Of a stretch of DNA of 64,000 nt, positions 1 through 7,374 are shown piece by piece. The notes beneath the pieces were generated by a model. That model saw nothing but the letters and a program-made list of their open reading frames with translations, ran no database searches and was not told where the DNA came from. Source of the DNA: Micromonospora pallida (GTDB lineage Bacteria; Actinomycetota; Actinomycetes; Mycobacteriales; Micromonosporaceae); contig NZ_FMHW01000002.1 of assembly GCF_900090325.1 (NCBI RefSeq), positions 1,860,001-1,924,000 of the forward strand, read 5' to 3'. Made by a program: the position numbers and the translations under genes. Each line of letters starts with the position of its first letter. The stretch's first letter is position 1.

Positions 1-1
1 C

Positions 2-289
2 GCCAAGGTCGCGCTCACCCCGGTCACCCTGGAACAGGACGTCCGGGGCGCGCTGGCCAAGGTCACCCTCGGTGAGGTGGACGCCGCCCTGGTGTACCGC
101 ACCGACGCCCGGAGCACGACCGACGTGCAGGGCATCGAGTTCCCCGAGTCGGCCCACGCGGTCAACGACTACCCGCTGGTCGTACTGCGGGACGCCCCGA
201 ACCCCGACGGCGCCCGGGCCTTCGTCGAGCACGTGCTCTCCGAGCGGGGACGGGCGACGCTCACCGACGCCGGCTTCCAGTCCCCGTAG
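2..289 (+). CDS. modA: Molybdate ABC transporter substrate-binding protein, C-terminal part
   Basis: This is the C-terminal 95 residues of an extracellular solute-binding protein; the 5' end lies outside the window. The visible text (LGEVDAALVYRTDA, then a VLSERGRATLTDAGF end) matches the last lobe of ModA-type molybdate-binding proteins, which capture the oxyanion outside the membrane and deliver it to ModBC. The stop codon is 5 bases before the permease start, and the permease and ATPase follow directly, so this is one transport operon. ModA is assigned mainly from this order. A related oxyanion such as tungstate cannot be excluded. Confidence 0.85.
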   Translation, partial: AKVALTPVTLEQDVRGALAKVTLGEVDAALVYRTDARSTTDVQGIEFPESAHAVNDYPLVVLRDAPNPDGARAFVEHVLSERGRATLTDAGFQSP

Positions 290-294
290 CGTCG

Positions 295-1113
295 ATGGGG
301 TTCCGTGCCGCCGCGGCGACCGTCCGCGGGTCGGACCGGCGGGTGCCGATCACCCTGCTCGTGCCGGCCCTGCTCGGGTTGCTCTTCCTGCTCCTGCCGC
401 TGGTCGGGCTGCTGGTCCGCGCACCCTGGACGGATCTGCCCCGCCGGCTCGCCGACCCGGACGTGCTCACCGCGCTGCGGCTCTCCCTGGTCTCGGCGAC
501 CCTGGCCACCCTGCTCTGTCTCCTGCTCGGGGTGCCGCTGGCCTGGGTGCTCGCCCGGGTCGCGTTTCCCGGCCGGCGGGTGGTCCGCGCCCTGGTCACC
601 GTCCCGTTGGTCCTGCCGCCGGTGGTCGGCGGCGTGGCGCTGCTGCTGGTGTTCGGCCGGCGCGGCCTGCTCGGTGGCTGGCTCGACGCGACGTTCGGGA
701 TCTCGTTGCCGTTCACCACGGCCGGTGTGGTGCTCGCCGAGTCCTTCGTGGCCATGCCCTTCCTGATCATCGCGGTGGAGGGTGCCCTGCGGGGCGCGGA
801 CCGCCGCTACGAGGAGGCCGCCGCGACCCTCGGCGCCGGACGCTGGACCACCTTCACCCACGTCACGCTGCCTCTGGTGGCGCCGGGGGTGACCGCCGGG
901 GCGGTGCTCTGCTGGGCCCGCGCCCTCGGTGAGTTCGGCGCGACGATCACCTTCGCCGGCAACTTTCCCGGCACCACGCAGACCATGCCGCTCGCGGTGT
1001 ACCTGGCGCTGGAGAACGACCTGGAGGCGGCCCTGGTGCTGAGTCTTGTGCTGCTGGCCGTCTCGGTCACCATCCTCGCCGCGCTGCGCGACCGATGGAC
1101 GGCTGGCCCGTGA
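295..1113 (+). CDS. modB: Molybdate ABC transporter permease ModB
   Basis: A 272-residue integral membrane protein with about six hydrophobic segments, starting with one near residues 20-45 (LLVPALLGLLFLLLPLVGLL). The binding-protein-dependent permease loop that contacts the ATPase is visible as EEAAATLGAGRWTTFTHVTL around residues 175-195. Family members form the channel that carries molybdate from ModA across the cytoplasmic membrane. Length is normal for ModB or the related CysT/W family. The ATG follows the modA stop by 5 bases, and the 3' end overlaps modC by 19 bases, implying coupled translation. Confidence 0.9.
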   Translation: MGFRAAAATVRGSDRRVPITLLVPALLGLLFLLLPLVGLLVRAPWTDLPRRLADPDVLTALRLSLVSATLATLLCLLLGVPLAWVLARVAFPGRRVVRALVTVPLVLPPVVGGVALLLVFGRRGLLGGWLDATFGISLPFTTAGVVLAESFVAMPFLIIAVEGALRGADRRYEEAAATLGAGRWTTFTHVTLPLVAPGVTAGAVLCWARALGEFGATITFAGNFPGTTQTMPLAVYLALENDLEAALVLSLVLLAVSVTILAALRDRWTAGP

Positions 1114-2186
1114 CCGCCGCCGTGGGCGGGTTGGACGCGCATCTCGTCGTCGAGCGGGCCACCTTCCGGCTGGACGTCCGGCTGCGGGTCGCCGCCGGGG
1201 AGGTGGTCGCCCTGCTCGGCCCGAACGGGGCCGGCAAAACCACCGCCCTGCGTGCCCTGGCCGGGCTGCAACCGCTCACCGCCGGGCACGTCACTCTCGA
1301 CGGCCGGGACCTCGACCGCCCAGCTGCCCGGTCGTGGACCCCGCCGGAGCGTCGCCGGGTCGGCGTGGTCTTCCAGGACTACCTGCTCTTCCCGCACCTG
1401 AGCGCGGTAGAGAACGTGGCGTTCGGGCCCCGCCGGCAGGGGCTCGACCGGCGGGCCGCCCGTACGCTGGCCCGGGAGTGGCTCACCCGGGTAGGCCTGG
1501 CCGAGCACGCCGTCCGCCGGCCCCGGCAGCTCTCCGGCGGCCAGGCGCAGCGGGTGGCGCTGGCCCGGGCGCTGGCGGTCCGTCCGGCGCTGGTCCTGCT
1601 CGACGAGCCGCTCGCCGCGCTCGACGCCCGGACCCGCCTGGACACCCGCACCGAACTCCACCGGCACCTGGCCGCGCATCCGGGTGCGGCGCTGCTGGTC
1701 ACCCACGACCCGCTGGACGCCCTGGTGCTCGCCGACCGGCTCGTCGTCGTCGAGGCGGGGCGGGTGGTGCAGGAGGGCGACGCGGCCACCGTCACCGCCC
1801 GTCCCCGTACCGACTACGTGGCCCGGCTGGTCGGGCTCAACCTGGACCGTGGCGACGCCGCCGGCCACCGGGTCCGGCTCCGCGACGACCTGACGCTGGA
1901 GGCCGCCGACCGGGTCCGCGGGGAGGCGTTCGTCGCCTTCCCGCCGTCGGCGGTCGCGCTGCATCCCCGCCGGCCACCGGACGGTCCGGCCAACACCTGG
2001 GCGGCCAGCGTCGCCGGGGTCGAGCGGCACGGCGACAACCTGCGGGTACGCCTGGACGGTCCGCTCCCGGTGGCCGCCGACGTCACCCCGGCCACAGCCG
2101 CCCGGTTGCGACTCGTGCCGGGCCAACCGGTCTGGGCCGCCGTGGCGCCCGCGCAGGTGCGCGCCTACCCGGTGGCGGAGGTCTGA
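1095..2186 (+). CDS. modC: Molybdate ABC transporter ATP-binding protein ModC
   Basis: A 363-residue ABC ATPase that powers molybdate import through ModB. Walker A is GPNGAGKTT near residue 42, the signature is LSGGQAQRVALARAL near 145, and Walker B is LVLLDEPLAALD near 165. The last 110 residues after the nucleotide-binding domain read like the C-terminal TOBE-type oxyanion-sensing domain of ModC. The start ATG lies inside the 3' end of modB. No further operon gene follows: the next gene has its own promoter at 2215-2259. Molybdenum could feed the formate dehydrogenase at 51748, but no regulatory link is visible. Confidence 0.9.
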   Translation: MDGWPVTAAVGGLDAHLVVERATFRLDVRLRVAAGEVVALLGPNGAGKTTALRALAGLQPLTAGHVTLDGRDLDRPAARSWTPPERRRVGVVFQDYLLFPHLSAVENVAFGPRRQGLDRRAARTLAREWLTRVGLAEHAVRRPRQLSGGQAQRVALARALAVRPALVLLDEPLAALDARTRLDTRTELHRHLAAHPGAALLVTHDPLDALVLADRLVVVEAGRVVQEGDAATVTARPRTDYVARLVGLNLDRGDAAGHRVRLRDDLTLEAADRVRGEAFVAFPPSAVALHPRRPPDGPANTWAASVAGVERHGDNLRVRLDGPLPVAADVTPATAARLRLVPGQPVWAAVAPAQVRAYPVAEV

Positions 2187-2214
2187 GCGGAGTGGAACCC
2201 TGACGGGGAGTAGC

Positions 2215-2259
2215 GTCAACCTGTGGTTGACTCTGGGCGATCGTCAACCTATGGTTGAC
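2215..2259 (+). promoter_or_regulatory. Promoter covered by two identical 17-bp palindromic operators
   Basis: Two copies of the palindrome GTCAACC-TRT-GGTTGAC lie at 2215-2231 and 2243-2259, 28 bp apart start to start. A good sigma-70-type promoter is embedded in them: TTGACT at 2227-2232, a 17-bp spacer, and TATGGT at 2250-2255. One palindrome therefore covers the -35 and the other the -10. The predicted transcription start is about 2262, which is the ATG itself, and there is no Shine-Dalgarno sequence, so the mRNA should be leaderless. A dimeric repressor is implied. Autoregulation by the downstream HTH protein is inferred. Confidence 0.8.
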
Positions 2260-2261
2260 GC

Positions 2262-2996
2262 ATGATGGATTCCGTTCCGCAGAGCAACCCGGTACGCCTC
2301 GACGACCTGATCGAGGCGATCAAGCGCGTGCACAGTGACGCGCTCGACCAACTCAGCAGCGCGGTGGTCGCCGCCGACCACCTCGGCGAGGTCGCCGACC
2401 ACCTGATCGGCCACTTCGTCGACCAGGCCCGACGCTCCGGAGCCTCCTGGACCGAGATCGGCCGGAGCATCGGAGTCAGCAAGCAGGCCGCCCAGAAGCG
2501 CTTCGTCGCGAAGGGGGGCGAGGCACCGATGGACCCGAGTGAGGGATTCAACCGCTTCACGCCGCGGGCCCGCCACGTGGTGGTGGCCTCGCAGGACGAG
2601 GCCCGTGCTGCGGGTAACCCGCAGATCGGCACGGAACACCTGACCCTGGGGCTGCTCGTCGAGCCGGAGGCCATCGCGGCCAGGGTGATCGTCGGGCAGG
2701 GGGTCACCCTGGAGGCGCTCCGCGAGGCGGTGACCGCGACGTTGCCGGCGGCCGTGCCGGACGTGCCGGGTCTGATCCCCTACAACGCCGAGGGCAAGAA
2801 GGTGCTGGAACTGACCTTCCGGGAGGCGCTGCGGCTGGGCCACAACTACATCGGCACCGAGCACATCCTGCTCGCTCTTCTCGAACAGGAGGACGGCGAC
2901 GGCGTGCTCACCGGCCTCGGCATCACGAAGCCGGCGACGGAGGCCGCCATCGCGGCGGCCATCGACGCCGCCGTCCAGGCCCGTACTGCGGGCTGA
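2262..2996 (+). CDS. Clp_N-domain protein with HTH segment, likely regulator
   Basis: A 244-residue cytoplasmic protein. Residues about 55-85 (SWTEIGRSIGVSKQAAQKRF) read as a sigma-region-4-like helix-turn-helix. The rest carries two Clp N-terminal repeats, each with the hallmark IGTEH (residues about 127 and 197). There is no AAA+ ATPase, so it is not a chaperone subunit. Similar actinobacterial proteins are annotated as Clp amino-terminal domain proteins of unknown role. The gene starts ATGATG directly at the predicted transcription start of a promoter buried in two palindromes. This suggests an autoregulated DNA-binding protein, which is an inference. A GC-rich terminator hairpin follows at 3003. 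Confidence 0.85.
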   Translation: MMDSVPQSNPVRLDDLIEAIKRVHSDALDQLSSAVVAADHLGEVADHLIGHFVDQARRSGASWTEIGRSIGVSKQAAQKRFVAKGGEAPMDPSEGFNRFTPRARHVVVASQDEARAAGNPQIGTEHLTLGLLVEPEAIAARVIVGQGVTLEALREAVTATLPAAVPDVPGLIPYNAEGKKVLELTFREALRLGHNYIGTEHILLALLEQEDGDGVLTGLGITKPATEAAIAAAIDAAVQARTAG

Positions 2997-3002
2997 CCTG
3001 TC

Positions 3003-3036
3003 CCGGGCGCGGGCGTCCGAGGGCGCCCGCGCCCGG
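3003..3036 (+). terminator. Rho-independent-like terminator hairpin
   Basis: A perfect 13-bp stem (3003-3015 with 3024-3036) and an 8-nt loop lie 7 bases after the stop codon of the Clp_N gene. There is no U-tract, as is usual in very high-GC actinomycetes. Confidence 0.65.
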
Positions 3037-3145
3037 TGTCGCGGGTGGCTCATTACCCGCACCCGGCGGCGCGCGGGAGGTAGTCGTCGGGTATCCGTCA
3101 CGCGGATAGTCGCTGTGTGCTACCACCCGATCACGGAGCTAGGAT

Positions 3146-4231
3146 GTGCGGACGTTCCCCCCGGAAGGGTCGTCCCCCTTGCGCCGTGCCGCGATCAGTC
3201 CTCCCTCGGCCCCGAACCCGGGGTGCGTCGCCCTGTTCGGGCCGGCGGGGCCGGGCCGCCTCGTCCGTGCGACGGTCCTCGTCGTGAGCGGCGTCGGCGC
3301 CGCCATGCTGGCCGTGGGCCTCTTCGACGCGCCGGCCCGCGCGGAGACGCGCGGGCCGGCGGTACGCCCCGCTGACCTGGTGGTCCGCCTAGGGCAGCTC
3401 GAACCGGGCGGAGTGTCCACCGCCGCGCGCCGCGAGGCCGCCGCGCCGACCGGTGTCCCGCTGTCGACGCTGCGTCCGGCCCCCGCCGGCCGGAGCCGTC
3501 CCACCCTCGATGCGGACCGCCCGGACGATGTTCGGCCGGTCCTGCGGAAGGCGCCGCCTCGGAGCATCGGGACGCGACCGCCGCCCGCGCCGCTCCGGCC
3601 CGGCGTCGTGCCACGGATCCTGCCGCCACGTTCCGATCCGCTGGGTCCTCCGGCGGTACCCGCCGCCGGGCCGGCGCGGCCGGTCGTACCCACCTCACCG
3701 GTCAGCCTGGATGCGGGTCCGCTACGGTCTCTGCTCGGCCAGGTCGCCGACCTGGCCGGCAGGCTTATCACGTCCATCCTCGCCCGGCCCGATGGCACCA
3801 CCGGCCCGGCGCTCCCGCCGGGCTCGGCCCCGCCGGTGCCGACGCCCGTGCCGTACGAGGAGCCGGACGGGGTGCTGGCGCCGGGTCTGGTGACCACGTC
3901 TCCGACAGTCCACTTTGGAGACACGATCCCGCTGTCCGTCTCCGGTGCCCGATGGGTCCGGTCCGCTGGGCGACACCCGGCCGTTCCCGTCTGTCCGCCT
4001 CCGGTGCCCGCCGGGCCGATCGGGTCCGCCGAGTCGGTTCCTGGCGACGCTTCCGGGATACCCGTCGCACCCGACGACGAGCGGGCCGCCGCCGGCAGCG
4101 GCACCCGGACCGCGGTAGCCCTGCCGCCGACGCCGGCCGGCCCGGTCCGGTGGACCGGTCAAGCCCGTACGGACGTCCCGACGGCCCCGGCCCGGGGGCG
4201 CTCTCCCGCTCCGGCCGCCCGCCCCGGCTGA
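3146..4231 (+). CDS. Secreted or membrane-anchored proline-rich protein, unknown function
   Basis: A 361-residue protein I do not recognise. The GTG start is supported by GGAG seven bases upstream. Residues about 35-62 form a basic then hydrophobic segment (RATVLVVSGVGAAMLAVGLF) followed by DAPARAETRG, which looks like a signal peptide with an Ala-x-Ala cleavage site. The remainder is low-complexity, rich in Pro, Ala, Arg and Gly, with a short more ordered stretch near residue 190 (LDAGPLRSLLGQVADLAGRL). A proline-rich envelope protein is plausible. Codon usage on this strand is cleaner than in the long antisense reading frame. About 200 bases without an evident gene separate it from the next gene. 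Confidence 0.6.
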   Translation: MRTFPPEGSSPLRRAAISPPSAPNPGCVALFGPAGPGRLVRATVLVVSGVGAAMLAVGLFDAPARAETRGPAVRPADLVVRLGQLEPGGVSTAARREAAAPTGVPLSTLRPAPAGRSRPTLDADRPDDVRPVLRKAPPRSIGTRPPPAPLRPGVVPRILPPRSDPLGPPAVPAAGPARPVVPTSPVSLDAGPLRSLLGQVADLAGRLITSILARPDGTTGPALPPGSAPPVPTPVPYEEPDGVLAPGLVTTSPTVHFGDTIPLSVSGARWVRSAGRHPAVPVCPPPVPAGPIGSAESVPGDASGIPVAPDDERAAAGSGTRTAVALPPTPAGPVRWTGQARTDVPTAPARGRSPAPAARPG

Positions 4232-4427
4232 GTGCGGCCTTCCCGTTGTCCGCCCCGAGCTGGTGGAACCGCCCGGGCGACGACGGGGTGCGTGGGCTTT
4301 CCACCTGTCCAGAGCGGACGCGTCGGAACCCGAGGGCTGAATACTTCCGCGTGCGTATCGGCCCCGCCCTCCCATCGGGGAGCCGGCCGGGTGGCCGTCG
4401 CGACGCGTACCCGAGATCGGAGAGTAC

Positions 4428-5045
4428 GTGGTGATTCGCGTTGTGGTGGTTGAGGAGATGGGACTGTTGCGCGGTGCGCTCTGCGCCGTGCTGTCCAAGG
4501 AGGAGGACATGGAGGTCGTCGCGGAGGTTGCGGACGTCCGTGAGGCGCCGGCGGTGGTACGCCGTAACCAGCCCGACGTCGTCGTGCTGGACCTGGTGCC
4601 GGAGTCGCCCGAGTCACCCGGCACGGTCCGGACGATCGAGGAGATCGGCGGTCACGAGCCCCACGCTGCGGTGCTGGCGATGAGCTACCGGTGGAGTCCA
4701 GCCGTACTGGAAGCGGCGGTGTCCGCCGGTGCGCGGGGGTTCATCGGGAAGGACGGGCCGTTGGAGGAGTTCGTCCGGATGATCCGGTCGCTCGCCGCCG
4801 GGGAACGGGTGATCGACCCGACGGCGGCGAGCGCGGTGCTGAGCCCGTCGAGGAGCCCGTTCACCTCCCGTGAGCTGGACGTGCTGCGCGCCGCCGCCGA
4901 AGGGCTGCCGCTCAAGGAGATCGCGCGACGGCTGTTCCTGGCGCACGGGACGGTGCGCAACCACCTGTCGGTGATCCTGCGCAAGACCGGATCCCGCAAC
5001 CGGATGGAGGCGATTCGTCGCGCCCAGCGGGAAGGGTGGCTCTGA
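4428..5045 (+). CDS. Orphan LuxR/NarL-type response regulator, RamR-like
   Basis: A 205-residue cytoplasmic regulator. The N-terminal receiver domain begins VIRVVVVEEMGLLRGAL. It keeps the acidic pair (EE at 9-10), the phospho-acceptor Asp near 55 (VVVLDL) and the conserved Lys (GFIGKDG). The C-terminal LuxR-type HTH (FTSRELDVLRAAAEG, then GTVRNHLS) ends in the GWL typical of the RamR/AmfR group that controls SapB/AmfS operons. There is no histidine kinase next to it. It lies beside a paralogue at 6663 and a SapB-like operon, so control of morphogen production is a reasonable inference. GTG at 4431 is an alternative start. Confidence 0.85.
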   Translation: MVIRVVVVEEMGLLRGALCAVLSKEEDMEVVAEVADVREAPAVVRRNQPDVVVLDLVPESPESPGTVRTIEEIGGHEPHAAVLAMSYRWSPAVLEAAVSAGARGFIGKDGPLEEFVRMIRSLAAGERVIDPTAASAVLSPSRSPFTSRELDVLRAAAEGLPLKEIARRLFLAHGTVRNHLSVILRKTGSRNRMEAIRRAQREGWL

Positions 5046-5054
5046 CCGTACCGG

Positions 5055-5092
5055 CGGCGGGGACGGCGGCGGCGCGCCGGCCGTCCCCGCCG
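5055..5092. terminator. Bidirectional terminator between convergent genes
   Basis: A 13-bp perfect stem (5055-5067 with 5080-5092) fills the 56-base gap between the convergent response regulator and the subtilase. It can terminate transcription from either side. Confidence 0.7.
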
Positions 5093-5101
5093 GGAGACCC
5101 A

Positions 5102-6271
5102 CTACAGGCCGTTGGTGTACAGCATCCGGTTCGGGGTGCCGGCCAGGTTGCCCTGGACGACGCCGCTGGTCGCGGTGGTCAGCAGCCAGTCGTGCAGGGT
5201 GCCCTGCGCGACGTCGCCGTTGACGCTCTTGTAGAGCGCGGCCACCCCGGCGACGTGCGGCGTCGCCATCGAGGTGCCGTTGAATACGGCGGTGCTGTTC
5301 TTCGGCTGGGTCGACAGGATCGACGAGCCCGGCGCGTAGAGGTCGACGCAGGCCCCGGTGGACGAGTAGCTGGCGCGCTCGTCGGTGCTGGTGGAGGCGG
5401 CGACCGCCACCGCGGCGGTCAGCGCCCGGGGCAGCCGGTCGCAGGAGTCGGCACCGGTGTTACCGGCGGAGGTGGCCAGGAACACCCCGGAGTCGATCAT
5501 CGCGGTGAGCGCGTCGGCCATGGTCTGGCTGTACGGCCAGTTCCAGGAGGTGTTGGCCACGGCCGGCTTGACCGCGTTCGCGGTGACCCAGTCCACCCCG
5601 GCGAGCATCGCCGAGGCGGTGCTGCCGCCCTGACAGTTCAGGATCTTCACCGCGTGCAGCCGGACCTGCTTGGCGACGCCGTAGGTCTTGCTGCCGATCG
5701 TGCCCGCCACGTGCGTGCCGTGCCCGTCGCAGTCGATGTTGCGCCGGTCGACGGAGTTGTAGTCGAAGCTGGCGCGGCCCTCGAAGTCGGGGTGGCTCAC
5801 GTCGATGCCGGTGTCCAGCACGTACGCGTGCACGCCGGCGCCGGTGGCCGCAGAGGTGTAGCTGCCCGACAGGGGCAGGGTGCGCTGGTCGACCCGGTCG
5901 ATGCCCCAGGAGGGCGGGTTGCCCTCGGTGGCGTCGGTGACCACCGTGTCCTGCTCGACGGCGAGGACGGCCGGGTTGCGGCGCAGCGTCTGCACCTGGC
6001 CCGGAGTGAGGTCGGCGGCGAAACCGGTGACCGCGCTGTCGTACACGAACCGGGGGCTGGCGGCCAGCGCGCGGGCGAGGCCCCGGGGGTCGGCGTCCGG
6101 TCGCAGCCGGACGATGTAGGCGCCCGGGACGGCCTGGACGCCGGGGGTGGCCTGGACCGCCACCAACGGGGCGAGCGGTCCGGTCGGGGGTGCCGCGGTG
6201 ACCGCCGCCGGTGCGGCGAGCAGGGTGCACCCTGCCACGGCCAGCGACGCCATGAGGAGCTTGGGTTTCAC
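5102..6271 (-). CDS. Secreted subtilisin-family serine protease (S8) with I9 propeptide
   Basis: A 389-residue extracellular protease. The signal peptide is [20 protein letters not shown] followed by an Ala-rich cleavage region. An inhibitor-I9-type propeptide follows ([19 protein letters not shown]). The catalytic triad is visible as Asp in VLDTGID, His in GHGTHVAG and Ser in [11 protein letters not shown], with the oxyanion-hole region NTSWNW. The architecture resembles proteinase K/aqualysin-type subtilases. The chosen GTG at 6271 has GGGAGG four bases upstream; an in-frame ATG at 6283 would place that motif inside the gene. The promoter at 6330-6359 drives it. It lies inside the lanthipeptide region, so a role in leader removal is possible but unproven. 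Confidence 0.9.
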   Translation of the reverse strand: MKPKLLMASLAVAGCTLLAAPAAVTAAPPTGPLAPLVAVQATPGVQAVPGAYIVRLRPDADPRGLARALAASPRFVYDSAVTGFAADLTPGQVQTLRRNPAVLAVEQDTVVTDATEGNPPSWGIDRVDQRTLPLSGSYTSAATGAGVHAYVLDTGIDVSHPDFEGRASFDYNSVDRRNIDCDGHGTHVAGTIGSKTYGVAKQVRLHAVKILNCQGGSTASAMLAGVDWVTANAVKPAVANTSWNWPYSQTMADALTAMIDSGVFLATSAGNTGADSCDRLPRALTAAVAVAASTSTDERASYSSTGACVDLYAPGSSILSTQPKNSTAVFNGTSMATPHVAGVAALYKSVNGDVAQGTLHDWLLTTATSGVVQGNLAGTPNRMLYTNGL

Positions 6272-6662
6272 ATTGCCTCCCATACGCCCAGCTGTCATCG
6301 AAGGATGGCGATGATCTCCTGGTGTGAGCACGCTAGGACAGGCTGTCGTCCCCGGTCAATGGATCATCCTTCGTTGACTTGGTCACTGGGGGTGTCGACC
6401 GTTCTCCGCCGCGTTGCAACGTCCGCGCAACCGACTTTCGGGTCCGATCGGTCATTGTGGAACTCATCCGACTGGTCGACGCTACCGGCCGAACGTCTGA
6501 TTCTGTATTGTCCATTCGGGATAGGTGGTGATCCGTTCGGGGGAGTCCACCGGTGTTCCGCATACGCCGGCGTTGGTGCGCTGTGCCGTGTCGGCATCAC
6601 ATCGGGTGATGGATCGTTGACCTCCGTGCTTTCCGGTTGGTGTCCAATTCGGGAGGAAATGC
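6272..6662. other. Divergent intergenic region between subtilase and response regulator
   Basis: 391 bases without a credible gene, with visibly lower G+C than its neighbours. It contains the subtilase promoter at 6330-6359. On the plus side, GGGAGG at 6651-6656 is the ribosome site of the next gene. I could not identify a convincing plus-strand -35/-10 pair. Confidence 0.5.
6330..6359 (-). promoter_or_regulatory. Promoter of the subtilase gene
   Basis: On the minus strand TTGACC (6359-6354), an 18-bp spacer and TAGCGT (6335-6330) match the actinobacterial housekeeping consensus, about 50 bases upstream of the GTG start. Confidence 0.65.
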
Positions 6663-7246
6663 GTGATCCGTACGTTGCTCGCCCTCGACGGCACCCTGAT
6701 CCGCGGCGCATTGGCGCTGGTGCTCGCCGCCGAGCAGGACATCAGCGTGGTGGCCGAGGTGGATCGCGGCGACGAGGTCCATTCGATGCTCTGGACGAAG
6801 CTGCCCGACGTGGCGGTGGTCGACCTCGACCTGATCGACAGCGGCGGGGCCGGCACCGTCGGACCGTGCCCGATGCTGGTCCTGGCCGACCGGCGTCGGG
6901 TCCGGGGACTGCACCACGTACTCGTCGGCGGGCGGACGGTCGGCGTTCTCGCCAACGACGTCTCCCCCCGCCGGGTGGTCGACGGCGTGCGTCGGCTCGC
7001 CCGGGGGAGACGGTGGTCGACGCGGAGCTGGTGCTCGCCGCGCTCACCGCCACCAGCCCGTTGACCGGGCGGGAGACCGAGATCCTGGCACTCACCGCGG
7101 CCGGGGCGACGGTCGCGGAGGTCGCCGTTTCGCTGGGCCTCTCCCCGGGGACGGTGCGCAACCACCTCGGCCGGATCACCCGGAAGGCGGGCGCGCGCAC
7201 CCGGGTGGAGGCGGTCCGCGTCGCCCGTGACGCCGGCTGGATCTGA
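6663..7246 (+). pseudogene. RamR-like LuxR response regulator, frameshifted
   Basis: The receiver half (MIRTLLALDGTLIRGAL, with Asp near 53 in VVDLDL) and the LuxR HTH half (TGRETEILALTAAG, GTVRNHLG, ending in GWI) lie in two different frames. The break falls at the G-run 7003-7007. With six Gs instead of five, the frame reads continuously ARGETVVDAE, matching its paralogue at 4428. The defect is thus one missing G, either a homopolymer sequencing error or a genuine or phase-variable mutation. The receiver lacks the second N-terminal acid and the conserved Lys, so phosphorylation-independent function is likely. It lies downstream of, and converges with, the SapB-like operon, where the AmfR/RamR activator would be expected. 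The start has GGGAGG six bases upstream. Confidence 0.8.
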
Positions 7247-7374
7247 CCAGCCCGCACCGCCTGGGGCCTGGAACCGGCCGGTGGCGTTCCCGGCCTGCCC
7301 GGGCCCCGTGCCGGTGACCTGGGCGCTGCGCTCTCCGGTCCGCCCGGTCGGTGCGGGTGAGGCCGGGTGTCGTC

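Noticed and set aside
3139..4104. Minus-strand open frames opposite the proline-rich protein
   Set aside because: No signal or domain, while the plus frame has a ribosome site and a signal peptide; some doubt remains because both are low-complexity.
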